Below, in pieces: positions 8,182 through 18,764 of a DNA stretch of 36,697 bases; position 1 is the stretch's first letter; every line of letters starts with the position of its first letter. Source of the DNA: Clostridia bacterium (lineage in GTDB: Bacteria; Bacillota; Peptococcia; Peptococcales; BICA1-8); assembly GCA_012720075.1 (NCBI GenBank), contig JAAXZE010000001.1:1-36697 (forward strand). Reading direction: 5' to 3'. The notes beneath the pieces were generated by a model. The model had not been told where the DNA came from and made no database searches. It was given only the letters and a program-made list of their open reading frames with translations. The position numbers and the translations under genes were made by a program.

Positions 8182-9303
8182 ATGAGGGGTATTGAAATAT
8201 CCAACTTAAAAGTAGGACAAAAGCTGGCTCGTACCATCTATGACGATGTTGGCAGGGTGCTTTTATATAAAGGGACTATTATCAAACGCAATTATATCAA
8301 ACGGCTGCAAGAATTAGGGATTCCCTTTGTTTATGTGGAAGACGAGCTGGTGGGTCCATTGGAAGTAGAAGAACTGTTGCATGATTCCGTTCGTATTCAA
8401 TCGGTCAAAATTATCAGGGAAACCGTAGAAAAGGCCAAAATATCCAAAGAAATAGATATTAGGAAAGTAAGTGAAATTGTCAATAAAATTTTGGATGATA
8501 TTTTTGCTTCTCCCAGTTTGCTGGTGACTTTTCAAGAAATTACTTCCAAAAATCTTCATTTCTATAACCATTGTGTATCTGTTGCAGTTTTGGCCATAAT
8601 AACCGGTATGGTTTTAAGATTAGATCAGTTAAAATTAAAAAATCTGGGAATGGGAGCAATTTTACATGACATCGGAAAGAGCCTGGTTTTGGGGAAGGAC
8701 CATACTGTAGTAGGTTTTAACCTTATCCGGCAGAATAAAGACATAAACATTGCCTGTGCTCATGTAGCCTATCAGCATCACGAAAGATATGACGGTCAAG
8801 GCTATCCCCGCGGTCTTAAAGAAGAACAAATCCATCAATTTGCTGCTATAACGGCTATAGCCGACTATTATGACAATCTGGTAAATCCGGAAGTGTCCGA
8901 AGAACGAATGTTTCCATACCAAGCCATCGAAAGGGTGGTAGCCGAAAGCGGACTGGCTTTTCATCCTCAACTGGTTAAAGCCTTTTCCAGAAATATTGCT
9001 CCTTATCCTATAGGCAGTTTGGTGAGAATTAATACCGGTCCTTTGGGAGTTGTAATCGGATTACATAAAAATTTTCCGACCAGACCCATTATTAAACTGG
9101 TCACCGATGAATACGGCGGAACAATCGATTACTTTCCTGAAGTGGATTTGCTTAAGGAAAAAACTATTTTTGTAAATGAAATTATTTCGGAAAAAGAAAG
9201 GGATAGACTGGGGCTAGGCAAAAGTAATGGAAAATTGATAATTGAGAATGGAGAGTTTAGATTTGAGGATGAAAAATTAAAAAATGAGAATGTGAATGGA
9301 TAA
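8182..9303 (+). CDS. HD-GYP domain protein (putative c-di-GMP phosphodiesterase)
   Basis: LHDIGK, YQHHERYDGQGYPRGL, AITAIADYYDNLV; DUF3391-like N-terminus. Confidence 0.9.
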   Translation: MRGIEISNLKVGQKLARTIYDDVGRVLLYKGTIIKRNYIKRLQELGIPFVYVEDELVGPLEVEELLHDSVRIQSVKIIRETVEKAKISKEIDIRKVSEIVNKILDDIFASPSLLVTFQEITSKNLHFYNHCVSVAVLAIITGMVLRLDQLKLKNLGMGAILHDIGKSLVLGKDHTVVGFNLIRQNKDINIACAHVAYQHHERYDGQGYPRGLKEEQIHQFAAITAIADYYDNLVNPEVSEERMFPYQAIERVVAESGLAFHPQLVKAFSRNIAPYPIGSLVRINTGPLGVVIGLHKNFPTRPIIKLVTDEYGGTIDYFPEVDLLKEKTIFVNEIISEKERDRLGLGKSNGKLIIENGEFRFEDEKLKNENVNG

Positions 9304-9304
9304 T

Positions 9305-9328
9305 AAACCCGCATTGGCGGGTTTTTTT
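9305..9328 (+). terminator. Rho-independent terminator
   Basis: aaaCCCGCattgGCGGGttttttt. Confidence 0.9.
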
Positions 9329-9371
9329 ATTCCTTTTTTATTCTTTTTAAAAATAAAAATTAATTTGCCTA

Positions 9372-9400
9372 TTGAATATATATGCAAGTGTATGTATAAT
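9372..9400 (+). promoter_or_regulatory. sigmaA-type promoter with ARG-box-like operator upstream of argC
   Basis: TTGAAT-N17-TATAAT; TGAATATATATGCA resembles the ArgR/AhrC box; shares ATGTATAATTATA with the argF promoter. Confidence 0.65.
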
Positions 9401-9434
9401 TATAAAAAGCTGTAGATTTGGGAGGTGCGCAAAA

Positions 9435-10478
9435 ATGAAAATAAAGGTTGGAATAATGGGTGTTACCGGTTATACAGGGGGGTAACTATTAAGATTATTA
9501 ATAAACCACCCTCTGGTGGAAATAAAAAAGGCTGCTTCCAGGAGTAATGCCGGCAATGATGTTACCCTGGTACATCCTCAGCTGGCTAAACTGTTTTCTA
9601 TAGTGGAGGGCGATATTGACGATGATAATTTCGCTCAAGGGTTAGATGTGGCTTTTCTGGCCTTACCCCATGGCAAATCGGCTCCTTTGGCCAAGAAGCT
9701 TTATGGAAAAGGTGTGAAAGTAATTGATTTGGGAGCCGACTTTCGCTTAAAAAACCTGGAGGAGTATAAATATTGGTATGAACTGGAGCATGAATGTCCG
9801 GAACTGCTGGCGGAAAGTGTTTACGGGCTGCCGGAAATTTATAAAGAAGAAATCAAAAAAAAGAGCATTATTGCCAATCCGGGTTGTTATCCCACCAGCG
9901 CCATTTTAGGTTTGGCGCCTCTTTTGGCTAACAAGCTCATTGCTTTGGATAATATCGTTATTGACAGTAAATCGGGAGTTTCGGGCGCAGGAAAAACATT
10001 GACCCAGCAAACCCATTATCCTGAGCTTAATGAGAATCTTCAAGCTTATAAAGTGGCCAGCCACAGGCATACCCCGGAAATAGAACAGGAGTTAAGCCTT
10101 TTAGGCGGCACCAAGCTGCAAATAAACTTTACGCCCCACTTAATACCTATGAACAGGGGCATATTATCAACTATCTATGTTAAAAGCCTAAAATCTTTTA
10201 CCAATAAGGAGTTAGAGGAGATTTATACTGAATATTATAAAGATTGTCCCTTTATAAGAATCAGGGATAAAAACCATTTGCCCCAGACCAAGTGGGTTCA
10301 AGGTTCAAACTTCTGCGATATTGCTCCTATCTATGATCCCAGAACCGGAAAAATAATCGTCATCTCTGCCATTGACAACCTGGTAAAGGGAGCTGCGGGC
10401 CAGGCTATTCAGAACATGAATTTGATGTTTGGATTGGATGAAACTACAGGGCTGAAGTATGGAGCAATATTTCCGTAA
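9435..10478 (+). pseudogene. argC: N-acetyl-gamma-glutamyl-phosphate reductase, interrupted by in-frame TAA at 9483-9485
   Basis: MKIKVGIMGVTGYTGG*LLRLLINHPLVEIKKAAS...; GGAGG SD upstream; catalytic NPGCYPTSAILGLAPL; downstream ORF opens at GTG 9516 in the same frame. Confidence 0.88.
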
Positions 10479-10479
10479 G

Positions 10480-10506
10480 TGTGACGGCTGATAGGCCAAT
10501 CTGTTT
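10480..10506 (+). repeat. Solitary unit of the 32-bp TGACGGC family
   Basis: gtGTGACGGCTgatAGGccAATCTGtttgac versus array unit gtGTGACGGCTcacGGGttAATCTGcatgg. Confidence 0.5.
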
Positions 10507-10545
10507 GACAGTGTGTAAGTGTGTTAGTGTGGAAGTGTTTTAGTA
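10506..10545. repeat. Octamer microsatellite upstream of argJ
   Basis: agtgtgta agtgtgtt agtgtgga agtgtttt agta, period 8. Confidence 0.6.
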
Positions 10546-10596
10546 TCTAATTGAGAAAAAATAGATGGCTAATCTTATAGGAGGTATCAAAAACAA

Positions 10597-11814
10597 ATGG
10601 GGGTAAAAAATATGAAAAATATTTCAGGCGGGGTTACGGCACCCCAAGGATTTTTGGCAGCGGGGGTGGCTGCCGGAATAAGAAAAAAAGGTAAAAAGGA
10701 TGTAGCTATTGTTTATTCCAAGGTTCCGGCCACCTGTGCGGCCGTTTATACTACCAATATATTTAAAGCGGCGCCTTTAAAGGTAACGGAAGAACATTTG
10801 GCCGACGGAATTGCCCAGGCCATGGTTATAAATAGCGGGATTGCCAATGCCTGTATGGGTAAAGATGGTATGGATTCGGCTAAAAAAATGGCGGAAATAA
10901 CTGCCAAAGCATTACAAATTAAAACCGAAGACGTTGTTGTGGCCTCGACGGGATTAATAGGCGTGCCGCTGCCCATGGAAACAATTGAAAAGGGTATCAA
11001 AGAAGCGGCAAAAGTTTTGGCTGTTGAAGGAGGAACTGATGCTTCCGAGGCAATTATGACTACCGACTTAGTCAAGAAAGAAGTGGCCGTCCAACTGGAA
11101 CTGGGCGGGAAGGTAGTTACCATAGGAGCTATGGCTAAAGGCTCCGGTATGATTCACCCCAATATGGCTACTATGCTTGGCTTTATTACTACCGATGCCG
11201 CCGTTGAAGCCGGGTGTTTAAAGAAGATACTTAAGGAAGCGGTAAACAACTCCTTTAATATGATTTCCGTTGATGGTGATACCAGTACCAATGACATGGT
11301 TGTCTTAATGGCCAACGGGCTGGCGCAAAATCCTGTGATTACAGTTGGCGGGGAGTATTATGGAGAATTTGCCGCGGCCATTAATGAGATTTGTATTACT
11401 TTAGCCAAAATGATAGCCAAGGATGGAGAAGGCGCTACCAAGTTAATAGAGGTTCAGGTAAAAGGCGCTTTGACCCTGGAGGATGCCCGGAAAGCCGCTT
11501 TGGCTATTTGTTCCTCCAATCTTGTAAAATCAGCCGTTTTCGGCGAGGATGCCAACTGGGGCCGGATAATAACCGCTTTGGGTTATTCGGGAGCAGAGGT
11601 AGACCCCGATAAGGTTGATGTTTATCTGGGTGACTTATTGATGGCCAAAAACGGCACAGGGTTGAGCTTTGATGAGGAAAAAGCCGGCCGAATTTTAAAA
11701 GAAAAAGAAGTTGTGATAGCGGTAGATTTGAAACTGGGAAATTTTGAGGCCAAGTCCTGGGGCTGCGATTTATCCTATGATTATGTGAAAATCAATGCCG
11801 CATATAGAACATGA
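10597..11814 (+). CDS. argJ: Bifunctional glutamate N-acetyltransferase/amino-acid acetyltransferase ArgJ
   Basis: GVTAPQGFLAAGVAAGIRK, AKGSGMIHPNMATMLGFITTDA autocleavage site; start at ATG 10597 or 10612. Confidence 0.97.
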   Translation: MGVKNMKNISGGVTAPQGFLAAGVAAGIRKKGKKDVAIVYSKVPATCAAVYTTNIFKAAPLKVTEEHLADGIAQAMVINSGIANACMGKDGMDSAKKMAEITAKALQIKTEDVVVASTGLIGVPLPMETIEKGIKEAAKVLAVEGGTDASEAIMTTDLVKKEVAVQLELGGKVVTIGAMAKGSGMIHPNMATMLGFITTDAAVEAGCLKKILKEAVNNSFNMISVDGDTSTNDMVVLMANGLAQNPVITVGGEYYGEFAAAINEICITLAKMIAKDGEGATKLIEVQVKGALTLEDARKAALAICSSNLVKSAVFGEDANWGRIITALGYSGAEVDPDKVDVYLGDLLMAKNGTGLSFDEEKAGRILKEKEVVIAVDLKLGNFEAKSWGCDLSYDYVKINAAYRT

Positions 11815-12083
11815 GCATATTTAGCCCATTCTTCGTTAAGTTTTACTCAGTAATATATTTACCTTGTAATGAGAAATGAAAAATATATTACTTCGTTGCA
11901 CGGAACTCCGAATGGGAATATGCTAAGCTTGCTTCGCCCAAAACCGGACCGTGTTCGACGAGCCGTCCATGGCTCGACTCACACTTTCGCAAACATCCTG
12001 TTTGCTCATCCGGTTTTGTTGGCTCAGCTTCGCCAAGCATATTTAGCCCATTCTTCGTTAAGTTCCACTCAGTAATATATTTA
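11815..12083. repeat. Composite palindromic (MITE-like) element between argJ and argB
   Basis: 47-bp direct repeats 11815-11861 and 12037-12083 (two mismatches); inverted copy around 11880-11927; internal CAAAACCGGA...TCCGGTTTTG arms. Confidence 0.7.
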
Positions 12084-12215
12084 TCAAAAAAGCAGTTTAT
12101 TATTGTGTTGATTTGTGTATCTCTAAGGGCTAGTGATTTTTAAATACTAATGTTTTTTCTGGGAACGGGGCACTGGTCACCGGGCACATGACCAAAAAGG
12201 ACAGCCCAAAAGAAT

Positions 12216-12250
12216 ACTAGTCACTAGTCACCAGTCACCAGTAACTAATT
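12216..12250. repeat. Heptamer (CTAGTCA/CCAGTCA) microsatellite in the argB leader
   Basis: ctagtca ctagtca ccagtca ccagtaa ctaatta. Confidence 0.6.
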
Positions 12251-12262
12251 AGGGGGGTTATT

Positions 12263-13126
12263 ATGCAGCCTTTAGCCAAGGCGGAGATACTTATTGAAGC
12301 TCTGCCTTATATAAAGAAATTTTACGGAAAAACCGTTGTCATTAAATACGGGGGTCATGCCATGACCGACCCGGAATTAAAGGATAAAGTCATTACCGAT
12401 ATTGTTTTGATGAAGTATGTTGGCATTAATCCCGTTATTGTCCACGGCGGGGGACCGGAAATTAATTACTGGCTGGAAAAGACCGGGCAGGAATTTCGTT
12501 TTGTTAATGGTATGCGGGTAACCGATGAGAAGATTATGGAAATAGTCCAGATGGTTTTAATCGGTAAAGTAAATAAAGAGATTGTCGGTCTGGTCCAGAA
12601 AAACGGCGGAAAAGCCATAGGTTTAAGCGGCATTGACGGGGATATGATTAAGGTTAGCAAAAAAGTGGTTGAGAAGGATGGAAAAAAAATAGATTTAGGC
12701 TATGTGGGAGAAGTGGAACATGTAAATCCCCATCTGATTTTAAGCGCCATTGAACAGGGGCATATTCCTGTAATAGCGCCGATTGGTACTAATGGAAATG
12801 GGGATGTTTATAATATCAATGCCGATTATGTGGCCGGCAGCATTGCCGGCGCTTTGGAAGCCGATAAATTGGTGCTTCTCACCGATGTAGAAGGGGTATT
12901 GGACCAAAAAGGCAATTTGGTTTCAAGTTTAAGTATTAAAGAAGCCCAGGAGTTTATCAAAACCGGGGTTATTGACGGGGGGATGATACCCAAGATTGAA
13001 TGCTGCATTGAAGCCCTATTGAGCGGGGTTAAGACCGTGCACATAGTTAACGGCCGTTTGCCCCATGCCATGTTGTTGGAGATCTTCACCCACAGCGGAG
13101 TGGGTACCATGGTGGTAAAGGAGTGA
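12263..13126 (+). CDS. argB: Acetylglutamate kinase
   Basis: VVIKYGGHAM, PVIVHGGGPEINYWL, LLTDVEGVL. Confidence 0.97.
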   Translation: MQPLAKAEILIEALPYIKKFYGKTVVIKYGGHAMTDPELKDKVITDIVLMKYVGINPVIVHGGGPEINYWLEKTGQEFRFVNGMRVTDEKIMEIVQMVLIGKVNKEIVGLVQKNGGKAIGLSGIDGDMIKVSKKVVEKDGKKIDLGYVGEVEHVNPHLILSAIEQGHIPVIAPIGTNGNGDVYNINADYVAGSIAGALEADKLVLLTDVEGVLDQKGNLVSSLSIKEAQEFIKTGVIDGGMIPKIECCIEALLSGVKTVHIVNGRLPHAMLLEIFTHSGVGTMVVKE

Positions 13127-13132
13127 TAGGTT

Positions 13133-14296
13133 ATGAACATGGTGGAATTGGGAATGAAATATGTAATGAATACCTATAAAAGACTGCCCAAGGTTTTTGT
13201 TAAGGGTGAGGGTTCTTATATCTGGGATTCGGAAGGCAATAAATATCTGGATTTTGTGGCCGGAATTGCGGTAAATTCCCTGGGCCATTGCCCCCAGGTC
13301 GTTGTAGAGGCCATTAAAGAACAGGCGGAAAAACTAATCCACTGCTCCAACCTCTACTGGATTGAACCCCAAATTAAGCTGGCCCGGGTACTGGTCGAAA
13401 ACTCCTGCTGGGATCAGGCCTTTTTCTGTAACAGCGGGACCGAGGCCAATGAAGCCGCTATTAAGTTGGCCAGAAAGTGGGGAAACGGCCGCTATGAAAT
13501 AATTACCATGGAGCAATCCTTTCACGGCCGTACCCTGGGGTCTTTAACGGCTACTGGGCAGGAAAAATACCGAAAAGCCTTTAGACCTTTGCCGGAAGGC
13601 TTTAAATATGTGCCTTATAATGACCTGGAGGCTTTAAAGGAAGCCATTAGTGACAAAACCTGTGCGGTAATGCTGGAGCCCATCCAAGGGGAGGGGGGGG
13701 TAAATGTCCCGTCACCCCAATATTTGCAGGGTGTGGAGGCCCTTTGCAGGGAACACGACCTGTTGTTAATAGTTGATGAAGTGCAGACCGGTTTGGGTAG
13801 AACGGGTAAGGCCTTTGGCTATCAGAATTTTGGTATAACGCCTGATATTTTGACCTTAGCCAAAGCCTTAGGCGGAGGCTTTCCTATCGGTGCCATGCTG
13901 GCCAAAGCCCATGTAGCTAAAAGCTTTGTGCCCGGCGATCATGCGGCAACTTTCGGGGGTAACCCCTTGGCTACCGCTGCAGCTTTGGCGGCAACCTCTG
14001 TTCTGTTTGACTCTGATTTTCTCCAAACCGTAGTGGAAAAAGGAGAGTACTTTAGAGAAAAACTGACCGAGCTGCAAAAGGATTATCCTCAAATTACCAA
14101 AGTAAAAGGCTTGGGTTTAATGATTGGTTGTGATTTAGCGGTAGATCCCCAGCCTATCGTGGAAAAATGTCTGGAATTGGGAGTTTTTATTAATGCCGTC
14201 GGTGGAAAAGTATTGCGTTTTGTTCCTCCCTTGACGGTAACAAAAGAAGAAATAGATATAGTGGTGGAGGCGCTTTCTAAAGCCCTTTCCGCCTAA
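13133..14296 (+). CDS. argD: Acetylornithine aminotransferase
   Basis: FLDFVAGIAVNSLGH, NSGTEANEAAIKLARK, VDEVQTGLGRTGK, TLAKALGGGFPIGA. Confidence 0.96.
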   Translation: MNMVELGMKYVMNTYKRLPKVFVKGEGSYIWDSEGNKYLDFVAGIAVNSLGHCPQVVVEAIKEQAEKLIHCSNLYWIEPQIKLARVLVENSCWDQAFFCNSGTEANEAAIKLARKWGNGRYEIITMEQSFHGRTLGSLTATGQEKYRKAFRPLPEGFKYVPYNDLEALKEAISDKTCAVMLEPIQGEGGVNVPSPQYLQGVEALCREHDLLLIVDEVQTGLGRTGKAFGYQNFGITPDILTLAKALGGGFPIGAMLAKAHVAKSFVPGDHAATFGGNPLATAAALAATSVLFDSDFLQTVVEKGEYFREKLTELQKDYPQITKVKGLGLMIGCDLAVDPQPIVEKCLELGVFINAVGGKVLRFVPPLTVTKEEIDIVVEALSKALSA

Positions 14297-14336
14297 TTCC
14301 CGGTACAGACTCTTAATCTGAAATAGGGGTGGAAAA

Positions 14337-15389
14337 ATGTCTGGAGTATTGATACTGGAAGACGGTGCATGCTTTCCCGGTAAAGTATTCGGCTACCGGG
14401 GCGATACCCAAGGGGAAGTGGTTTTTAATACGGGGATGGTTGGTTATCAGGAGGTCCTGACCGACCCTTCCTATGCCGGGCAAATAGTGGTGATGACCTA
14501 TCCTTTGATCGGCAATTACGGAGTAAATGGGGAAGACAATCAATCATCTAAGCCCCATGTTAAGGGTTTTATCGTCAGAGAAAGCAGCAGTGTCTATAGT
14601 AACTGGCGAGCCAAAGAAAGCCTGGAAAATTTTCTGGTAGCCCATAAAATAATCGGTTTAGAGGAAGTTGATACCAGGGCATTGACCCGGCATCTCCGGT
14701 CCAGGGGAACTATGGGCGGAGTTATTAAGGTAAATTCCAGTATAGAACAAACAAATAATAACCTTAAGCCACAAAACCTGGTAGAAGAAGTCACGACAAA
14801 AGAAATCCGGCATTGGCCCGGTGAAGGGCCCCGGCTGGTGGTCATGGATTTTGGAGTAAAGACAAGTATCCTCAGAAATTTGTTGAAGAAGGGTTTTGAT
14901 ATCTATCAAGTTCCTGCAACTACCGGTGCAAAAGAAATATTAGCCTTAAATCCTAACGGGATATTTCTGTCCAATGGGCCGGGGGACCCCAAAGACGTTC
15001 CCTATGCCATTGCTGCCGTTAGAGAACTAATAGGCAAATTACCGGTTTGCGGCATCTGTTTGGGCCATCAGTTGATAGCTTTGGCTTTAGGGGCCGATAC
15101 CTATAAATTGAAATTCGGTCACCGGGGAGTAAACCATCCCGTTAAAGATTTATTGACCAATAAGGTTTATATCACCTCTCAGAACCATGGCTATGCGGTG
15201 GATGAAGCTTCTCTGCCCAAAGATGTCTATGTTTCCCATAGAAGTTTGAATGACGGAACCGTTGAAGGTATTAGGCACAAAAACTATCCGATTTTTTCCG
15301 TCCAATACCATCCTGAAGCTGAGCCAGGGCCGGAAGAATCAAAATATTTGTTTAACCGGTTTTATGAAATTATAACTAAAGCGGGTTAA
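14337..15389 (+). CDS. carA: Carbamoyl-phosphate synthase small subunit
   Basis: [48 protein letters not shown]. Confidence 0.97.
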   Translation: MSGVLILEDGACFPGKVFGYRGDTQGEVVFNTGMVGYQEVLTDPSYAGQIVVMTYPLIGNYGVNGEDNQSSKPHVKGFIVRESSSVYSNWRAKESLENFLVAHKIIGLEEVDTRALTRHLRSRGTMGGVIKVNSSIEQTNNNLKPQNLVEEVTTKEIRHWPGEGPRLVVMDFGVKTSILRNLLKKGFDIYQVPATTGAKEILALNPNGIFLSNGPGDPKDVPYAIAAVRELIGKLPVCGICLGHQLIALALGADTYKLKFGHRGVNHPVKDLLTNKVYITSQNHGYAVDEASLPKDVYVSHRSLNDGTVEGIRHKNYPIFSVQYHPEAEPGPEESKYLFNRFYEIITKAG

Positions 15390-15431
15390 AAAAACGGAGA
15401 GCATCCTTAAGTGGACCCAGGAGGTTAAAGC

Positions 15432-18400
15432 ATGCCAAAAAGAAAAGATTTGCGTAAAGTAATGGTTATCGGTTCCGGTCCTATTATCATCGGGCAGGCT
15501 GCGGAATTTGACTATGCCGGTACCCAGGCCTGTAAAGCATTAAAGGAGGAAGGACTGGAGGTTGTACTGGTTAACAGCAATCCGGCAACCATCATGACCG
15601 ATGAAAGTATTGCCGACCGCATATATATAGAACCTTTAAATTTAGAAACCGTTAGTAAAATAATAGCTATTGAGAGGCCCCAGGGGATTATCCCCGGTTT
15701 AGGGGGCCAAACGGGGCTGAATTTAGCGGTGGAACTGGCGGAAAGCGGTGTCCTGGCCAAATATGACGTAGAGCTTTTAGGAACCAAACTGGATGCCATT
15801 AGAAGATCCGAAGACCGGGAAAAATTTAAAACAACCATGCAGGAATTGGGTGAACCTTTGCCGGAAAGTACCATTATTACCGATATTATAGATGCCCATG
15901 TTTTTGCCGACCGGGTCGGTTTTCCCATCATTGTTCGTCCTGCTTTTACCTTAGGGGGCACCGGCGGCGGGATAGCCTATACTCCGGAAGAACTGGAAAC
16001 CATAGTTTCCTTAGGTTTAAATGCCAGTCCCATTGGTCAGGTATTATTGGAACAAAGTGTGGCCGGATGGAAGGAGATCGAAATCGAGGTAATTCGTGAT
16101 AAGGCTGATAATTGCATCATTGTTTGCAGCATGGAAAACTTCGACCCCATGGGCATTCATACCGGCGACAGTATTGTTTTTGCACCCACCCAAACCTTGA
16201 GCGACAAAGAATATCAAATGCTAAGGACGGCAGCCATTAAGATCATTAGAAAACTGGAGGTGGAAGGGGGCTGCAATATTCAATTCGGCTTGGACCCCAA
16301 AAGCAATAAATATGTAGTAATCGAGGTAAACCCCCGGGTTTCCCGTTCCAGTGCTTTGGCCTCCAAAGCCACCGGTTACCCTATAGCCAAGGTGGCAACG
16401 AAGATTGCCATCGGGTATAACCTTGATGAGATAACAAACCCGGTAACCGGTAAAACTACGGCCTGTTTTGAGCCCAGTGTTGATTATGTAGTAGCCAAAA
16501 TACCCCGGTGGCCTTTTGACAAATTTCCCACGGCTAACCGGCTTTTAGGGACCCAGATGAAGGCTACCGGCGAGGTAATGGCTATCGGCCGGACCATTGA
16601 AAGCGCTCTGTTAAAGGCAGTGCGTTCCCTGGATACGGGAGTAGTGGGCTTAACCCTCAAATCCAGCGGCAGTTGGACCGATGTGGAACTGGAAAACAAA
16701 CTGAAATATGCCGATGACGAGAGACTTTTTGCTATTGCCGAAGCCTTTCGCCGCAGTTGGACTACCAAAGAAATAGCGGACTTAACCAAAATAGATACTT
16801 TTTTCTTAAGTAAAATCAGAAATATCGTGAACATGGAAAGAAATTTACGGGAACAAAGTTTAACCCAGGACCTTTTACTCTCGGCTAAAAGGATGGGCTT
16901 TAGCGATGAACAGATTGCCAAACTTAAAGGCTTAGACCCTATAGAAGTGCGCAGGATTAGAAGTCACGGCAATATTAAGCCGGTTTATAAGATAGTTGAT
17001 ACCTGTGCCGGGGAGTTTGAGGCCCAAACACCTTATTATTATACTTGCTATGAATCGGAAAATGAGGCTCAATTTAACCCCAAACCCAAAGTATTGGTTT
17101 TGGGCTGTGGACCTATCAGGATTGGACAGGGTATAGAATTTGATTATGTTTCCGTTCATGCCGTATGGGCTTTGGAGGAAGCGGGCTATGACGCCGTTAT
17201 CATAAATAACAATCCGGAAACGGTCAGTACCGACTTTGATACCTCCGACCGGTTATATTTCGAACCATTATCCTTGGAGGACGTTTTAAACGTTATTGAA
17301 CAGGAAAAACCCTTGGGCGTTATTGTCCAGTTTGGCGGGCAAACGGCAATAAACCTGGCCGAACAGTTAAATGCCTTAGGTGTGCCGATACTGGGGACTC
17401 CTGTTGATAGTATTGACGCGGCCGAAGACCGGGAAAAGTTTGAAATGTTGATGAATGAATTAAAAATCCCCCAGACCAAGGGGAGAACCGTAACAAGGGT
17501 AGATCAGGTAGAGGCTGTTGCTAATGAATTGGGCTTTCCTCTTCTGGTGCGGCCTTCCTATGTCTTAGGCGGAAGGGCCATGCGGGTGGTTTATAATATG
17601 AACGAATTAATCCATTATGTGGAATCGGCTGTGGACATTTCTTCCAAACACCCCATACTGATTGACAAATATATAAAAGGTAAAGAAGTTGAAGTAGACG
17701 CTATAGGTGACGGTGAAAACATACTGATCCCCGGAATAATGGAACATATTGAACGGGCAGGGGTTCATTCGGGAGACAGTATGGCTGTTTACCCGACCCA
17801 AACCATAAGTATAGAGGATAAGGAAAAGATTGTGGACTATACCGAAAAAATCGGCAAGGCCTTAAAGATAAAGGGGGTCTTTAATATCCAGTTTGTGGTG
17901 GCAGGAGAAGGAGTTTTTGTCCTGGAGGTAAACCCCCGGGCCTCAAGGACGGTACCTATTTTATCCAAAGTTACGGGTGTACCTATGATTAAACTGGCAA
18001 CTTGGGCTATGCTGGGCAAGTCCTTTACGGAACTGGGTTATGCTCCCGGTCTGTGGCCGGAGCCTGACTATGTAGTCGTTAAAGCCCCGGTGTTTTCCTT
18101 TGAAAAATTGAGCATGGTCGATACTTCTTTGGGACCTGAAATGAAGTCTACCGGCGAGGTTTTGGGTATCGATTACACTTTTGCCGGAGCTTTATATAAA
18201 GCCATTACCGGAACGGGCGCTAAATTTCCTTTAAGGGGAAATGTCCTGGTATCGCTGGCTGCCAAGGATTATGAAGAGGCTTTGCCTATTGTTCGGGGCT
18301 TAAGTAAGGCAGGCTTTAACATTATGGCTACCAACTCTACCGCCGCATATCTATTAGGGCGAGGTATTAATGTAATCAATGTGCCCCATCCTGAAAAGCT

Positions 18401-18623
18401 TTTACAAAAGGGCGAAATTCAACTGGTAGTCAATACGCCCAAATTGGGTAGGAGCCAGGCAACTAAAGGTTTTCATATCCGGAGACTGGCCGCGGAGTAT
18501 AGAATACCTTGTTTTACCTCCCTGGATACCGCCGAGGCGTTTTTAAAAACCATTGATATCGGCCGTAACAGTAAAAAGCTGAAAGTCGGTTGTCTACAGG
18601 ATTACCTAAAAAAGAGCGGGTAA
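15432..18623 (+). CDS. carB: Carbamoyl-phosphate synthase large subunit
   Basis: [24 protein letters not shown], duplicated ATP-grasp halves, 1063 aa. Confidence 0.98.
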   Translation: MPKRKDLRKVMVIGSGPIIIGQAAEFDYAGTQACKALKEEGLEVVLVNSNPATIMTDESIADRIYIEPLNLETVSKIIAIERPQGIIPGLGGQTGLNLAVELAESGVLAKYDVELLGTKLDAIRRSEDREKFKTTMQELGEPLPESTIITDIIDAHVFADRVGFPIIVRPAFTLGGTGGGIAYTPEELETIVSLGLNASPIGQVLLEQSVAGWKEIEIEVIRDKADNCIIVCSMENFDPMGIHTGDSIVFAPTQTLSDKEYQMLRTAAIKIIRKLEVEGGCNIQFGLDPKSNKYVVIEVNPRVSRSSALASKATGYPIAKVATKIAIGYNLDEITNPVTGKTTACFEPSVDYVVAKIPRWPFDKFPTANRLLGTQMKATGEVMAIGRTIESALLKAVRSLDTGVVGLTLKSSGSWTDVELENKLKYADDERLFAIAEAFRRSWTTKEIADLTKIDTFFLSKIRNIVNMERNLREQSLTQDLLLSAKRMGFSDEQIAKLKGLDPIEVRRIRSHGNIKPVYKIVDTCAGEFEAQTPYYYTCYESENEAQFNPKPKVLVLGCGPIRIGQGIEFDYVSVHAVWALEEAGYDAVIINNNPETVSTDFDTSDRLYFEPLSLEDVLNVIEQEKPLGVIVQFGGQTAINLAEQLNALGVPILGTPVDSIDAAEDREKFEMLMNELKIPQTKGRTVTRVDQVEAVANELGFPLLVRPSYVLGGRAMRVVYNMNELIHYVESAVDISSKHPILIDKYIKGKEVEVDAIGDGENILIPGIMEHIERAGVHSGDSMAVYPTQTISIEDKEKIVDYTEKIGKALKIKGVFNIQFVVAGEGVFVLEVNPRASRTVPILSKVTGVPMIKLATWAMLGKSFTELGYAPGLWPEPDYVVVKAPVFSFEKLSMVDTSLGPEMKSTGEVLGIDYTFAGALYKAITGTGAKFPLRGNVLVSLAAKDYEEALPIVRGLSKAGFNIMATNSTAAYLLGRGINVINVPHPEKLLQKGEIQLVVNTPKLGRSQATKGFHIRRLAAEYRIPCFTSLDTAEAFLKTIDIGRNSKKLKVGCLQDYLKKSG

Positions 18624-18725
18624 AACCCCTATTTTTCCAATAAGTAATTTGAACGTAATTAAAAAAGCCTAGGTGTAGAAACCCTAGGTTAGTTTTTCGT
18701 TGATAGTAAATATGGTTTGTCAACA

Positions 18726-18764
18726 AACTAAAGCCTGGGTTTTGGCAAAACCTAGGCTTTAGTT
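18726..18764. terminator. Bidirectional terminator hairpin between convergent carB and Nudix gene
   Basis: AACTAAAGCCTgGGTTTTggcAAAACCtAGGCTTTAGTT. Confidence 0.75.

Noticed and set aside
9516-10478. Functional argC starting at GTG 9516
   Set aside because: This start would remove the nucleotide-binding GxTGYTG motif, and the upstream in-frame ATG has a good SD.
11869-12075. 68-aa ORF inside the argJ-argB palindrome
   Set aside because: Composition follows the palindromic repeat; no SD and no protein family features.
15512-15961. 149-aa minus-strand ORF in carB and other antisense ORFs (e.g. 16484-16921, 7541-7999, 10746-11123)
   Set aside because: Fully antisense to strongly recognised genes, no family motifs; expected shadow ORFs.
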